Source: CAZWDL01 sp964632995
GTDB taxonomy: Bacteria > Bacteroidota > Bacteroidia > Chitinophagales > Saprospiraceae
Direction: 5' to 3'
DNA: 46,374 nt
Assembly (NCBI GenBank): GCA_964632995.1
Contig: CAZWDL010000053.1
Location: 1 to 46,374 of the forward strand
The number at the start of each line of letters is the position of its first letter. Position 1 is the stretch's first letter. Position numbers and translations under genes: made by a program. The notes below the pieces were generated by a model. The model did no database searches. It was not told where the DNA came from and saw only the letters and a list, made by a program, of their open reading frames with translations. Of the stretch, positions 23,981 through 34,600 are shown in pieces.

Positions 23981-26416
23981 ATGTTGTTAAGACTATGGAT
24001 TGCAGTAGCCGTGCTCTTGCTCGGACAGGCTGCTATGTCGCAAAGTATGATTGAAGGGCGGGTCACCGGACCGGAAGGCCGGCCCCTGGCAGGGGCTAAT
24101 GTGCTGCTCGTCGGCACTGATACCGGCGATGCTGCAGATGCGGAGGGGCGCTACCAGCTGTCGCCCGTGCCGGCCGGTAAACACCTGGTCCGGGTAACCT
24201 ACTTGGGCTATCAGCCGCTGGAAACACGGCTGGAAGTTCCAGCGGAGGCCGAAACCCTGAAGTTCGATTTTGAGTTAAAGGAGCAAGCCATTCAGGTACA
24301 GGAGCTAGTCGTTACCGCCACGCGAGCCGGCGAAAAGACGCCGATGACCTATGTCAATCTCGACAAAGAGGAGCTGGACGAAAACAACCTCGGACAGGAT
24401 GTTCCCTATCTGTTGCGCTGGACACCCTCCGCGGTGGTCACCTCCGATGCCGGCGCCGGGGTAGGGTATACGGGTATCCGAATCCGCGGTACCGATCCCA
24501 CTCGGATCAATGTAACCATCAACGGTATACCGCTCAACGACGCCGAGTCGCAGGGCGTCTTCTGGGTCAATATGCCCGACTTTATCTCGTCCACCAGTTC
24601 TGTGCAGGTGCAACGCGGAGTGGGCGCCTCCACCAACGGCGCCGGCGCTTTCGGCGCGACCATCAACTTGAGCACCATTGAAGCCAACCCGGAAACTTTC
24701 GGCGAAATAAATGCCTCGCTGGGCTCCTTCAATACCCGCAAAGCCAATGTCCGCTTCGGCTCCGGCCTGCTCAATGACCGTTTCATCCTGGAAGGCCGCC
24801 TTTCCCGGATCAACTCCGATGGATATATCGACCGGGCGCGCTCCGACCTGGAGTCCTTCTACCTCGCTGGTACTTACCTCGGTGAGTCGAGCTCGCTGAG
24901 CGTCAATGTCTTCTCCGGTCACGAGGAAACCTATCAGGCCTGGTACGGCGTACCCGCCGACCTGATCGACAATGAGCAGGAGCGAACCTTCAACCCGGCC
25001 GGGACCGAGAAACCCGGTGAACCCTACAAGGATGAGGTGGATAACTACGGCCAGACCCACGTGCAGCTGCTTTACAACAATCAGCTGTCCGACAACTGGC
25101 TGCTCAACCTCAATGGACATTATACCAGGGGCAGCGGCTATTTCGAGCAGTACAAAGCCAATGAGTTTTTGCCGGACTATGGTTTGTCGACAGTAACCCT
25201 GGGTGATACCACCGTCAGCAATACCGACCTTATTCGCCGCCTCTGGCTGGACAATGACTTCTACGGCACCACTTATTCATTGAACTATGAGGACGACGAG
25301 CAGCGACTGCAGGCCACCCTGGGCGGCGCTTTCAATATCTACGAAGGCGATCACTTCGGCGAGGTCATCTGGGCGCAGTTTTTCAGCGACGGTTTTAAGG
25401 ATATGCGCTATTACGAAAATGACGCGCGCAAGACCGACTTCAACATCTTCGGAAAAGTAAACTTCGAACTGCTGCCGCGCCTCAACGCTTACGTCGATCT
25501 GCAGTACCGCCGCGTCGGCTATGAATTCCTCGGCTTTAACCGCGACGGCGCCAATGTGGAACAGTCGGTACAGCTGGATTTCTTCAACCCGAAAGCCGGC
25601 CTGTACTACACTATCAGCGAGCGCTCCGAACTCTACGGCTCCTTCGCCGTGGCCAATCGCGAGCCGAACCGCAACGACTATGTGGAATCGACGCCCGACA
25701 GCCGGCCCGAAGCCGAGCGGCTCTACAATACGGAACTTGGCTACCGCTACCGCTGGAACAAGGCGGCCATCGGCGCCAACCTCTACCATATGGCTTACCG
25801 CGATCAGCTGGCCCTCAACGGGGAGATCAATGACGTGGGCGCCTACACGCGCATTAACATCGACCGCAGCTACCGCCTCGGCCTCGAACTGGTCGGCGGC
25901 GCCGAGCTGACGCCGGGCCTAAGACTGAACGGTAACGCTACCTTCAGCCGCAATAAAGTGCAAAGCTTTACGGAATTCGTCGATACCTATAACACCGACT
26001 TCGAGTGGACGGGCCAGAAGACCATCGAGCACGAAGACACCGACCTGTCTTTCTCTCCCTCCATTATCGCCGGCGGCGAACTCAGCTACGAAATGCTGCG
26101 CGACAACCCAACCCACGATTTCGATCTGGCGCTGCTCAGCAAGTACGTCAGCAAGCAGTATATCGATAATACCTCGGACGAGGACAATACCATCGATCCC
26201 TACAGCTTTACCGACCTGCGTCTGCGCTACCGCCTGCGGGCGGGCTTCGCCGACGAAATCGAAGTGACTTTGCTGGTCAATAACCTCTTCGACAACCTCT
26301 ACGAAACCAACGCCTGGTCGTACCGCTATCTCTACGCCGGCGAAACGGTCATCGATCAGGGCTTCTTCCCGCAGGCCGGGAGGAATTTCCTGCTGGGGAT
26401 GCGACTAAGGATGTAA
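23981..26416 (+). CDS. TonB-dependent outer-membrane receptor, probable thiamin transporter
   Basis: 811 residues from the ATG at 23981. An upstream TTG frame start at 23954 is rejected because it precedes the signal peptide MLLRLWIAVAVLLLGQAAMSQ and overlaps the T-run. After cleavage comes a carboxypeptidase-regulatory-like domain (EGRVTGPEGRPLAGANVLL, about 23-100), then a TonB-box-like VQELVVTATR, the plug domain (TGIRIRGTDPTRINVTINGIPLND) and a 22-strand-type barrel ending FLLGMRLRM. TPP-riboswitch control strongly suggests thiamin or a thiamin precursor as substrate, consistent with known thiamin-regulated Bacteroidota receptors. No inner-membrane PnuT/PnuC partner is in the window. Confidence 0.9.
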   Translation: MLLRLWIAVAVLLLGQAAMSQSMIEGRVTGPEGRPLAGANVLLVGTDTGDAADAEGRYQLSPVPAGKHLVRVTYLGYQPLETRLEVPAEAETLKFDFELKEQAIQVQELVVTATRAGEKTPMTYVNLDKEELDENNLGQDVPYLLRWTPSAVVTSDAGAGVGYTGIRIRGTDPTRINVTINGIPLNDAESQGVFWVNMPDFISSTSSVQVQRGVGASTNGAGAFGATINLSTIEANPETFGEINASLGSFNTRKANVRFGSGLLNDRFILEGRLSRINSDGYIDRARSDLESFYLAGTYLGESSSLSVNVFSGHEETYQAWYGVPADLIDNEQERTFNPAGTEKPGEPYKDEVDNYGQTHVQLLYNNQLSDNWLLNLNGHYTRGSGYFEQYKANEFLPDYGLSTVTLGDTTVSNTDLIRRLWLDNDFYGTTYSLNYEDDEQRLQATLGGAFNIYEGDHFGEVIWAQFFSDGFKDMRYYENDARKTDFNIFGKVNFELLPRLNAYVDLQYRRVGYEFLGFNRDGANVEQSVQLDFFNPKAGLYYTISERSELYGSFAVANREPNRNDYVESTPDSRPEAERLYNTELGYRYRWNKAAIGANLYHMAYRDQLALNGEINDVGAYTRINIDRSYRLGLELVGGAELTPGLRLNGNATFSRNKVQSFTEFVDTYNTDFEWTGQKTIEHEDTDLSFSPSIIAGGELSYEMLRDNPTHDFDLALLSKYVSKQYIDNTSDEDNTIDPYSFTDLRLRYRLRAGFADEIEVTLLVNNLFDNLYETNAWSYRYLYAGETVIDQGFFPQAGRNFLLGMRLRM

Positions 26417-26455
26417 AACTAATTTGTGAATTTTGAAAAATGTCCCTTTGTTACG

Positions 26456-26491
26456 CTCCTCTCTACGGGCCACATAGCCCGTAGGGAGGAG
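26456..26491. repeat. Fifteen-base-pair hairpin after the TonB receptor
   Basis: CTCCTCTCTACGGGC (26456-26470) pairs with GCCCGTAGGGAGGAG (26477-26491) with one mismatch around the loop cacata. No T-run follows, so it is more likely a dispersed palindromic repeat than a terminator, although it could protect the 3' end of the receptor mRNA. Confidence 0.6.
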
Positions 26492-26550
26492 TATAATACC
26501 TGCTTCGGGCAAAATAGGATCGGAGAAATAATCAAATCTATATAGTCTTC

Positions 26551-26620
26551 TTCTTTCCGCCCCCCTTGTTCTCTCGGGCTGGGTAAACTCCGTGGAATTC
26601 GCAAAGCGACTATTCCACGG
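26551..26620. repeat. Dispersed repeat copy (partner at 14308-14371)
   Basis: Read on the minus strand from 26615 to 26551, this matches 14308-14371 on the plus strand at roughly four positions in five, with one or two small gaps. The shared core includes gcgaattcca and gtttaccc, followed by gaacaaggg. The local hairpin CCGTGGAA (26590-26597)/TTCCACGG (26613-26620) is perfect. The two copies encode similar nonsense frames, so the repeat and not a protein is conserved. Confidence 0.65.
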
Positions 26621-26731
26621 GGTAAATACGCCCACTTTGTTGTCGCACAAGCTTTCCGGTTTTTTCTTTCTTACTTCCGAAGTTTGGATCATAGCAGAAA
26701 ATTTTAATTTTAACAAGGATTTTGCGCTACT

Positions 26732-26905
26732 ATAAAGCCTCAGTTATTAACCTATCTAAGCTGCCTGTTTTGCTGCACGGCCATGTTCGCCCAACAGCCC
26801 TCCTATCGCGTATACACCGTTCACGATGGGCTGGCTCAGCAGCAGGTCATTGACATCTTTCAGGATAGCCGCGATTACCTCTGGATCGGGACGAAGGGAG
26901 AGTGA
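26732..26905 (+). pseudogene. Remnant of a propeller-type sensor kinase (5' end only)
   Basis: The frame reads a signal peptide (KPQLLTYLSCLFCCTAMFA) and then QQPSYRVYTVHDGLAQQQV and DIFQDSRDYLWIGTKGE before a TGA. This is the N-terminus of the ligand-binding two-component regulator propeller (Reg_prop) family, whose full proteins usually exceed 900 residues. The expected ATG before KPQLL is ATA at 26732-26734, so the start codon also appears lost. Regulator fragments follow within 100 bases. Together these are the remains of a sensor/LytTR regulator pair. Confidence 0.75.
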
Positions 26906-26969
26906 GTAAGTCTAATGGGGAGATCTTTGAGAATTTTAATGTAAAGGAGATGGTAAATGACAGCGGGAG

Positions 26970-27363
26970 GATTCATCTGCCCACGGCCGCTTCGAGTATG
27001 CCTTGAAGGCCATCGAATATGCGGCCCTTCATTTCCTGACCAAGCCCATCGAGCATACCAAGCTCCGGGAGGCTGTGGACCGCCCACCGCCATCTGGGCT
27101 ACTACAGCCACCTCCTCGTGGAGGATCATCCTTTCTTTCCCATTAGCAACAGCGAGGTCGTCAACCTCGATTTTGTCGACAGCTACCAACACCGCGAACG
27201 CACCGTCCGCCTGACCACCGGTGAAACCGTCTATACCTCCCGGCGGGGCGGCCGCCGCCTCAAAGAATTATTCGATAATCAGGTGGAAAAAACAACACCG
27301 GCCAATGCCAATGCTCTGAGACGCCTGATAAAACACCTGCTCAGACGTTTGCTTGGCGAATGA
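26970..27363 (+). pseudogene. Remnant of a LytTR-family response regulator
   Basis: One frame reads SAHGRFEYALKAIEYAALHF and then LTKPIEHTKLREAVDR, the C-terminal part of a receiver domain, where the lysine of LTKP corresponds to the conserved receiver lysine. After a frameshift near 27080 the other frame continues HRHLGYYSHLLVEDHPFF, then SEVVNLDFVDSYQ and VRLTTGETVYTSRR, the C-terminal half of a LytTR DNA-binding domain. The phosphoacceptor half, linker and first half of LytTR are deleted. The ORF starting at 27118 (81 residues) is only the tail of this remnant. Confidence 0.75.
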
Positions 27364-27404
27364 CGGTTCACTCCGGTCCGAAAAGAAGTGAAAATGACCG
27401 GTTG

Positions 27405-27433
27405 TTTGTGTATTTGACCATTTGTTACTTTTG
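27405..27433 (+). promoter_or_regulatory. Bacteroidota-type promoter
   Basis: TTTG at 27405-27408 and TACTTTTG at 27426-27433 fit the Bacteroidota sigma-ABfr consensus TTTG - TAnnTTTG exactly, with a 17-base spacer. The predicted start is near 27439. No convincing gene follows before the terminator at 27717-27748. Confidence 0.55.
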
Positions 27434-27438
27434 AATTC

Positions 27439-27748
27439 GATACACGTTCAAAGAGTTGTATTTTGCTGCTTACACAGTTTTTCAGCATCTATCTGTTTTC
27501 CGGAGTTGCCCTCTTATATAACTCCTGTTCCTTCAACATTAACGATTTTTCTGCAACCCCGAGACTAATCTGCACGCCCCCTAAATCAATGATGATAGCC
27601 CTACCGGTAGAGGAATGGTATGCTCCGAATGGACGGAACTATGTTTTCCAATACTTTTTTCTCCTTCAGGGCGCTACCCTCATAACCCCAGGTCAGTTAA
27701 TGCTGACGCGCTCTCGGCCCGGTGATGTCTTTCACCGGGGCTTTTTTC
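27439..27748 (+). ncRNA. Candidate orphan transcript (possible small RNA)
   Basis: About 310 bases bracketed by a consensus promoter and an intrinsic terminator. The only frame inside (27463-27774, TTG start) runs through the terminator and resembles nothing known. Internal pairings such as GGAGTT/AACTCC (about 27499-27526), the palindrome CTACCGGTAG and the hairpin GTCAG/CTGAC just before the terminator hint at structure. I could not match it to 6S, SRP, RNase P or tmRNA signatures. Confidence 0.3.
27717..27748 (+). terminator. Intrinsic terminator
   Basis: CCCGGTGA (27718-27725) pairs with TCACCGGG (27732-27739), extended by a G-C after one bulged G, and is followed by six T bases. It lies 45 bases before the 3' end of the convergent minus-strand gene at 27793. 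Confidence 0.85.
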
Positions 27749-27792
27749 TGTTTTTCGGTGATAGCGGCGGATAAATCGGCCGCTACGGCGCC

Positions 27793-28380
27793 TCAAAACC
27801 CATACGTGAATCCCACCCGGATCACAAACGGCTGATCCACCAGGTTTTCCGGCTGATTGACGTTGTACAGCAGCAGCATTTCAAAGCCGGTGGTGCCGGC
27901 GCCCTGACTGGAAGTATAGCCGCCGCCGATGTAGACGTTGTTGCGCTGACGGCGCAGCACCTCCAACTCGTCGAAGCCCCGTTGCACGAGAGGTTCATTG
28001 GCCAGCTCGTATTCCAGGTGGCCGAAAATGGAGGGAATGATTTTATAACGGGCGAAGGCGCCGATGGCGTAGCTGAAGGGATTGGCTGAATCCGTACTGC
28101 CGTTGCCGACTCTGGCGCGGTAGTGATTATACGTTACCGCTACGCGCGGCCCGATAGAAAAAGGTTCAATGATCTTGTAGCCAACCATCGGAGAAACGCC
28201 CAGCTGAAAAAAGCTGGTGTTGTTACTGCCGGAAAATCCCAGGGTGAAGCCGCCGCCGAACCACAGCTGCTCCATCAGGTCGCTCGTTTCCCGTTTAGGA
28301 ACATTTGTTCCAATGGTCGCCTGAGCGTTCAGGGTGTAGGCGCCCAGGGTCAAAATTATAGCGAGAAGTACATTTTTCAT
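27793..28380 (-). CDS. Small exported outer-membrane beta-barrel-like protein
   Basis: 195 residues from the ATG at 28380. The frame extends upstream to 28569, but those 63 residues are basic and unlike a leader, whereas MKNVLLAIILTLGAYTLNA followed by Q is a clear signal peptide. The mature part has alternating beta-strand patterns rich in Gly and aromatic residues (FGGGFTLGFSGSNN, PMVGYKI, GPRVAVTYNHYRA, AIGAFARYKI) and ends in Phe (RVGFTYGF), the typical barrel-insertion ending. It is probably an eight-strand outer-membrane protein of the OmpA/OmpW-like or PorT-like fold. The specific role is unknown. A minus-strand promoter box lies just upstream. Confidence 0.75.
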   Translation of the reverse strand: MKNVLLAIILTLGAYTLNAQATIGTNVPKRETSDLMEQLWFGGGFTLGFSGSNNTSFFQLGVSPMVGYKIIEPFSIGPRVAVTYNHYRARVGNGSTDSANPFSYAIGAFARYKIIPSIFGHLEYELANEPLVQRGFDELEVLRRQRNNVYIGGGYTSSQGAGTTGFEMLLLYNVNQPENLVDQPFVIRVGFTYGF

Positions 28381-28397
28381 AGAAAGCAATTTTTTTA

Positions 28398-28405
28398 CAA
28401 ATATA
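28398..28405 (-). promoter_or_regulatory. Promoter -7 box for the gene at 27793-28380
   Basis: On the minus strand the bases read TATATTTG, a perfect TAnnTTTG box, 17 bases before the ATG. That implies a very short leader. The -33 element is not a clear TTTG, so confidence is moderate. Confidence 0.45.
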
Positions 28406-28516
28406 GGCAACAGCTGTTCCCGGAAAAGAGTTCTTTTAGTCGCTTTCCTACCTTTTGTCCTTCCTTTTGCTTGAATTATATTATTTTTAAAGGCCGATTC
28501 TGTAAATTTGTAGAAA

Positions 28517-28628
28517 ACCGGTACGTTTATGCTTTGTACCGGTCTATTGACGGGGTGACTCAAAGTCATCCCGTCAATTAACGATGTCCCGTTAGATTGA
28601 CAAAGTGACTAAGGGTCACTCCGTCAAT
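28517..28628. repeat. Cluster of three inverted repeats between divergent genes
   Basis: There are three hairpins in a row: ACCGGTAC/GTACCGGT (28517-28524 with 28536-28543, perfect); ATTGACGGGGTGACT/AGTCATCCCGTCAAT (28546-28560 with 28564-28578, one G-T); and ATTGACAAAGTGAC/GTCACTCCGTCAAT (28596-28609 with 28615-28628, two mismatched positions). The last two are diverged copies of each other. They lie between the divergent small outer-membrane gene and the giant gene at 28667. Confidence 0.65.
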
Positions 28629-28666
28629 TTAACCGAAAATCCCAAGAACGAACGTATCCCAACGCT

Positions 28667-31600
28667 ATGACGCGGACTATAATCCTGTGGCTATCCTTCC
28701 TGTGCTTTCCGTTTTTTCTTCGAAGCCAAGATGACAACTGTGGGTTGGACAACCGCTGGGAGTTACAGCCTAACGATGGAATCCAGGCTTTCACCATTGA
28801 TGTTTCGGGCTATCTTAATGAGCAGCTCGCTAACCCTGGCCAGGGTTTGTGCGGGGTGGAACTCGGTTTTGCGCACAATGCAGTCAAGGATCTTGAAATT
28901 TGGCTGGAATCACCATCGGGCCAGCGCATTCAACTCATTGGCCCAAATGTCGATGGGGATTTAGTCGGGCTGGGGGCCAATTGGCAAATCAGTTTTTTAC
29001 CCAGCACAGAGCCCGCCGCTCCCATGCCCGGCGGTTTCGCCGCCAGGTGGAACAATGATCAAAATCTCAACTTTACGATTACAGGCACAGGTTCCTATTA
29101 CCCCTACAATGGTGACCTGGAAGATTTTATTACCGGTCCCGTCAACGGAACCTGGACGGTAGAAGTGAGAACCGATCCCACCGCCGCGCTAATCAATCTC
29201 GTAGGCATCATCTATAACTTCCGCCTTCTTTTCTGCGACGAATCCGGCGTGCTCTGTTGCTTTGCCGACGCCGGCGTGCTCGATGGCGTGGACGACTTCA
29301 GCGCCTGCGAGAACGATCCCAGCCTTGATATTCCCGTTCCGGAGGTGGATTACATTTTCTCCGTCCGTCCGGATAGCACCGAGTACGACTATATTTTTTG
29401 TATAGTACAAGATGGCCAGATAGCAGCCGTCGTCGACGACCCCGATCTGCGCGGATATCCCGCCGGTGATTACCAGATTTTCGGTCTGTCCTATCGCGGC
29501 AGCGATCAAGGGGTGGTGGACGGCTTGGCCGGCAGCGGCTTGTCGCTCGCCGATCTGCGCAGCGACCTCGACAGCGAGACATCCTCCTTCTGCGGCGATC
29601 TGACGGCAGAACCCATCAACGTGCAAATCGTCACCCCGCAAATCGTTCTGCCAGATCCGGAACCGCTCACCTGCGCGCGGCAGGAGCTCATACTCGATGC
29701 CAGCGCCTCCGAACCTGACGGCCTGACCAATTTCGAATGGCGTGATGCCAGCGGAACTGTACTGGGAACGGATTCCATGCTGACGGTGGATAGCGCGGGC
29801 CGTTACGAGCTGGTCCTCTCCCTGTTTGGCGGCAGCTGTTCCGTATCGCAGGTGGTCGAAGTTACAGAAGACCGCCTCGCTCCGGCGGCCGATGCCGGTC
29901 CCGACGCTACGCTGACTTGCACCGATCCCTCGCTTGTCCTGGGCGGCCCGGGCACCTCCAAAGGCCCTGATTTTACTTACGCCTGGACCACCGCGGACGG
30001 CCGCTTTGCCGGCCCGGCCGATGTTGCGGAGCCCAGTGTCGACGCCCCCGGAACTTACGTGCTCGAGGTGACTGATACTACCAACGGCTGCCGCACCCTG
30101 AATGAAGTAATAATTGACGAAAATAAAGCCACTCCGGTTGCTGATGCGGGCGGCGACGCAACGCTGACCTGCGAGCAGATTAGCCTGGTTCTCGGCGGCC
30201 CGGCCACTTCCCAGGGGGCTGACTATCGATACCAGTGGAGTACGGTCAACGGAAGCTTCGCTACCGCCGACGATATTCTCCAGCCGGAAGTGGATGCTCC
30301 GGGAGCCTATACGCTCCTCGTTACGGATACCCGCAACGGTTGCAGCGCCCAGGACGAGGTGGCAATTGATGAAAATACAACGCCCCCGGTTGCCGATGCC
30401 GGCTCTGCCGACGAATTCACCTGTACCCAAACGGCGATCACCCTCGGCGGCCCCAACCTGTCGGAAGGCCCGGATTTCCAATATCAATGGGGGAGCAGCG
30501 ACGGTAATTTCAGCTCCGCTGCCGATATCGCCCGGCCTACGGTGGATGCGCCGGGTACTTACGAACTGCTGCTCACCGACACCCGCAACGGCTGCACCGC
30601 CACCGGCCAGGTGCTCATCGGACAGAACCTGACCGCGCCCGCCGTCGACGCCGGCCCCGATCAGGTGCTTACCTGCGAGAATGCCGAGCTGACGATCGGA
30701 GGGAACACAACGGCGCAGGGACCGGACTACACCTACCGGTGGACGACCTCCAACGGGCGCTTCAGCGCCGCTACTGACACCCGGACCACCCGGGTCGACG
30801 CCGCCGGGGACTATATCCTCGAAGTGAAGGATACCCGCAACGGCTGCACCGCTACCGGGTCGCTTGTCGTTACCGATGAGCAGGAGTTGCCCCGGATCGA
30901 CCTGGGACCGGAACCGGTATTGACCTGTGAAAATCCCAACCTGCAGCTGGATATCGGCAACTCCGATTCCGGACCGGCATTCTCCTATCAATGGACAACG
31001 ACAAACGGCAGTATTCTCTCCGGCGCCGATACCGCCACCCCACTCGTCGATCAGCCCGGCGATTACCAACTCCGCGTGGAGAACACCAACACCGGCTGTG
31101 TGAATACCGGAATCCTTACGGTCAACGCAGATTTCAATCCCCCGCTGGTTCGCATCGCCGATCCGGATTATCTCAATTGTGAAGTCAGTAGCGTAACGCT
31201 CGACGCCTCTGCCTCCGACAGCGGCAGCGACTACCAGATCGTATGGCGCATCCCTACGGGGAGCTCCGGTCTGCCCGGCGCCACAACCCTGACGCCGGCC
31301 GCTTCATCGGTCGGTATTTACGAATTGGTTATCACCGATACCCGCAATGGTTGCCGCGACTCCGCCCAGGTGACCGTGCGGGATACCCTGAACACGATCC
31401 TTGCCGACCCGGGAACCAGCCCTGAACTCACCTGTAGCAATCCCACTACAACACTGGACGGAAGCGCTTCCTCCACGGGAGCGGACATCGTTTACCAGTG
31501 GTCGACCACCGACGGACAAATTGATTCCGATCCCTCGGCGGTCGCCATTACCGTCAGTGCTCCCGGAACCTACCGGTTGCTGGTGCGCGACACTTTCACC

Positions 31601-34600
31601 CGCTGCAGCTCCGCGGGTACGGTGACGCTCAGTAGCGACCGGACGCCTCCTGTCGCTGAGGCAGGACCCGCTCAGACCTTAACCTGCGAGGTAAATCAGC
31701 TTACGCTAAACGGCAGTGGAGCCGGCAGCGCCGATCTTCGCTACCAGTGGAGCGGCCCCTGCCTTGTCTCCGGTTCGCTTACCCCGGCGCCAGTAGTAGG
31801 TTGCCCCGGCACTTACTTTTTTACCGTTGAGAATCAAAGCAACGGCTGTATCGCTACCGATAGTGTTGCCATCACTGAAGATCTGGAGCCGCCGACCGCC
31901 GTCATAGTAGCGCCTGCCCCTCTGACCTGTCGTGCTAATTCCGTCACCCTGGATGCAGGAGCCTCCTCTACCGGTACTGCTTTCAGCTATTCCTGGTCGG
32001 GACCGGAGCTGACGGGAATTACTTCGACCCTGCAAGTCACTGTCGATGCCCCCGGGATGTATACCCTGGAAGTGACTAACAACGACAACGGTTGTACGCA
32101 AACGGCCAGCGTAACGGTCGATAGCGAAATCACATTGCCCGATGCTGACGCCGGCCCCGATCAAAGCATCGATTGCAACAATCCAACCCTGGTATTGGGA
32201 GGAAATAATACGGCCACCGGTCCGGAAATATCTTACCGCTGGACTTCTATCGACGGCGTCGTCTCGGGCCCCTTTGATCAACCTCTTTTGACCGTTGATA
32301 TTCCCGGCGCCTATATTCTGCAGGTAACCGATGAGAATACCGGTTGTACAGGTGCCGATACGGTCATTGTCGATTTGGACCGGGAAGCCCCTGTCGCCGA
32401 CGCCGGCTCCGCCCGGGAGCTGAACTGCTCTGTACGGACAGTCACCCTCAACGGCAGCCGCTCCAGCCCGGTTCCCGGGGGAGATATCGTTTACGAATGG
32501 TCCGGCGACTGCCTGCTGACCGCACCTGACCAGCCCTTCGTCCAGGTTAACTGTGCCGGTGTATATTACCTCCGGGTCAGTAACCAGCGCAACGGTTGTG
32601 TCGGGGTTGACAGCGTGCGCGTCACTGAGGATCAGGAGGGGCCGAATGCAGTGCTGGCGGATACGGCTTATATCGACTGTGTTTCCGGGGTAGCCCGGCT
32701 TGACGGCAGCCGCTCATCCGGCGGTATTTTCAGCTGGCAGCGCAACGGTGTGCCGACCGGATTGAGCGACGCCGTAATCGAAGTGTCGGAAGCAGGCGCT
32801 TATCAGCTGATCGTCAGCAACAGCTCTTTGGGGTGCGCCGACACCGCACAAATTCAGGTGCTGCTCGACTGCCGGCCGGTCGCTTCCATCGCCGCTCCGG
32901 ATACAGTGAGCTGCCGGCAGGATATTATAACGCTGGATGGCAGCGCCTCTTCTTCCGGACCGCAGTACGAGTATCAGTGGATTACGGACGCACCGGAGTG
33001 CCTGGTAGACGGGGCGCAAAGCCTGAACCCCCGCCTGCGCTGTGGGGGTACGTTTACGCTGATCGTCCGCAACCCTTCCGTCGGTCTGAGCGATACGGCT
33101 TCGGTGACTGTGGTAATGGATACCCTCACCCCGGAAGCTGTTGCGGGGGTAAATGGTGAGATCACCTGCAGCCAGCCGGAGGTGACCCTGGATGCTGCCG
33201 GCTCCGTCACCGGCCCCGATATCCAGTATTTCTGGTCCGACTTTCTGGGAGATACCATCAGCAATGATCTGACGACTACGGCCTCCCGCCCCGGGGCTTA
33301 TTTGCTGGAGGTCGTCGATCAACGGAACGGCTGCCGGGGCGTGGATTTTGTCGTGGTAGAACAAGATGGAGCAGTTCCGGACATCCGTTTTGGCAACGAT
33401 GTAATTCCCTGCCAGGAGGACGAGCTGCGGCTGGAAGCTCTGGTGGATCCTGCCGGTGCTGACTACGACTATCAGTGGTCGGGCCCCGGAATTATCGCCG
33501 ACGGCGAAACCCAGGCCGTGCTGATCAATCTTCCGGGCGCCTATGAACTGCAGGTCACCAACCGCGATAATGGCTGCGTAGGGCGCAACGCTGTGGTCGT
33601 TACGGAAGAGGGTTGCGCCCCTTGTGTGCAACTACTACCTGCCGATACCATCACCTGCAGCAAGGAAACTATCCGCCTGGAAGCCCGCTTCTGTGATGAT
33701 TGCAGTGGCTGTGTGATAGAATGGCAAAGCCCGGAGGGGCAGATACTGGAGGGACCGAATACGCTGACCCCTCTGGTGGGCGCTGCCGGCACTTACGAAA
33801 TACGGGTGACCAATCCGGCGGGATTTGTGAGCGTTGACCAGGTGAGGGTCAGCGAGAATACCTTTTCGCCTTTTGTTAATGAAGGTCCCGATCGCTTCCT
33901 CACCTGCGCAATTTCTGAGGTCTTACTCGATCCGGAGGGGGGAGCCTTACCGGCCGGTTACGAATACCAGTGGCGGGACAGGCAAAATGCTCCGTTGGCG
34001 CCGGCCGGTGTCGCCTCGCTGTCGGTGGATGCTCCCGGAACCTACGTATTGGAGGTGGTCGATCTGAGCAACGGCTGCCTGGCAGCAGATACGGTAGAGG
34101 TCGCTGTAGATACGGTTGCGCCGGTAGCCGAGGCCGGGCCGGTCAGGATGCTGACCTGCGACCCGGGTTTCGTTCTGCTCGACGGCAGCACCTCCAGCTT
34201 AGGGCCGGACATTAGCTACGCCTGGAGCACGGGGCCTGCCGGCAATATTCTCAGCGGCGCGGCAACGCCCAACCCTACGGTTAACGCCGCAGGAACGTAT
34301 TTTCTAACCGTGACCAACCTATCAAATGGATGTGCTGCTACTGACAGCGTACGCGTGGAACAGCAAAATGCCTTACCTCCGCTGCCCGGGTTGAGCGATC
34401 GTGATCTGACCTGCGCCCTTCCGGTGCTTGAGCTCGACGGAACCTCTCCCGGCAGCGGCAATTATTTTTACGAATGGTGCCGGCTGGACGGAAACGGCAA
34501 TCCGCTCGATTGCTCTTCAGAAGCAGTGATCCTGGTTGATCAGCCCGGACGCTACCGCCTGGTGATTACCGAAATCAGCACCGGTTGCCAAAATATGCTT

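Noticed and set aside
27463..27774. 103-residue open frame
   Set aside because: It starts with TTG, runs through a strong terminator and has no recognisable protein pattern.
29189..31069. 626-residue open frame on the minus strand
   Set aside because: It lies antisense to the repeat region of the giant gene. Its repeats are only the mirror of the coding repeats.
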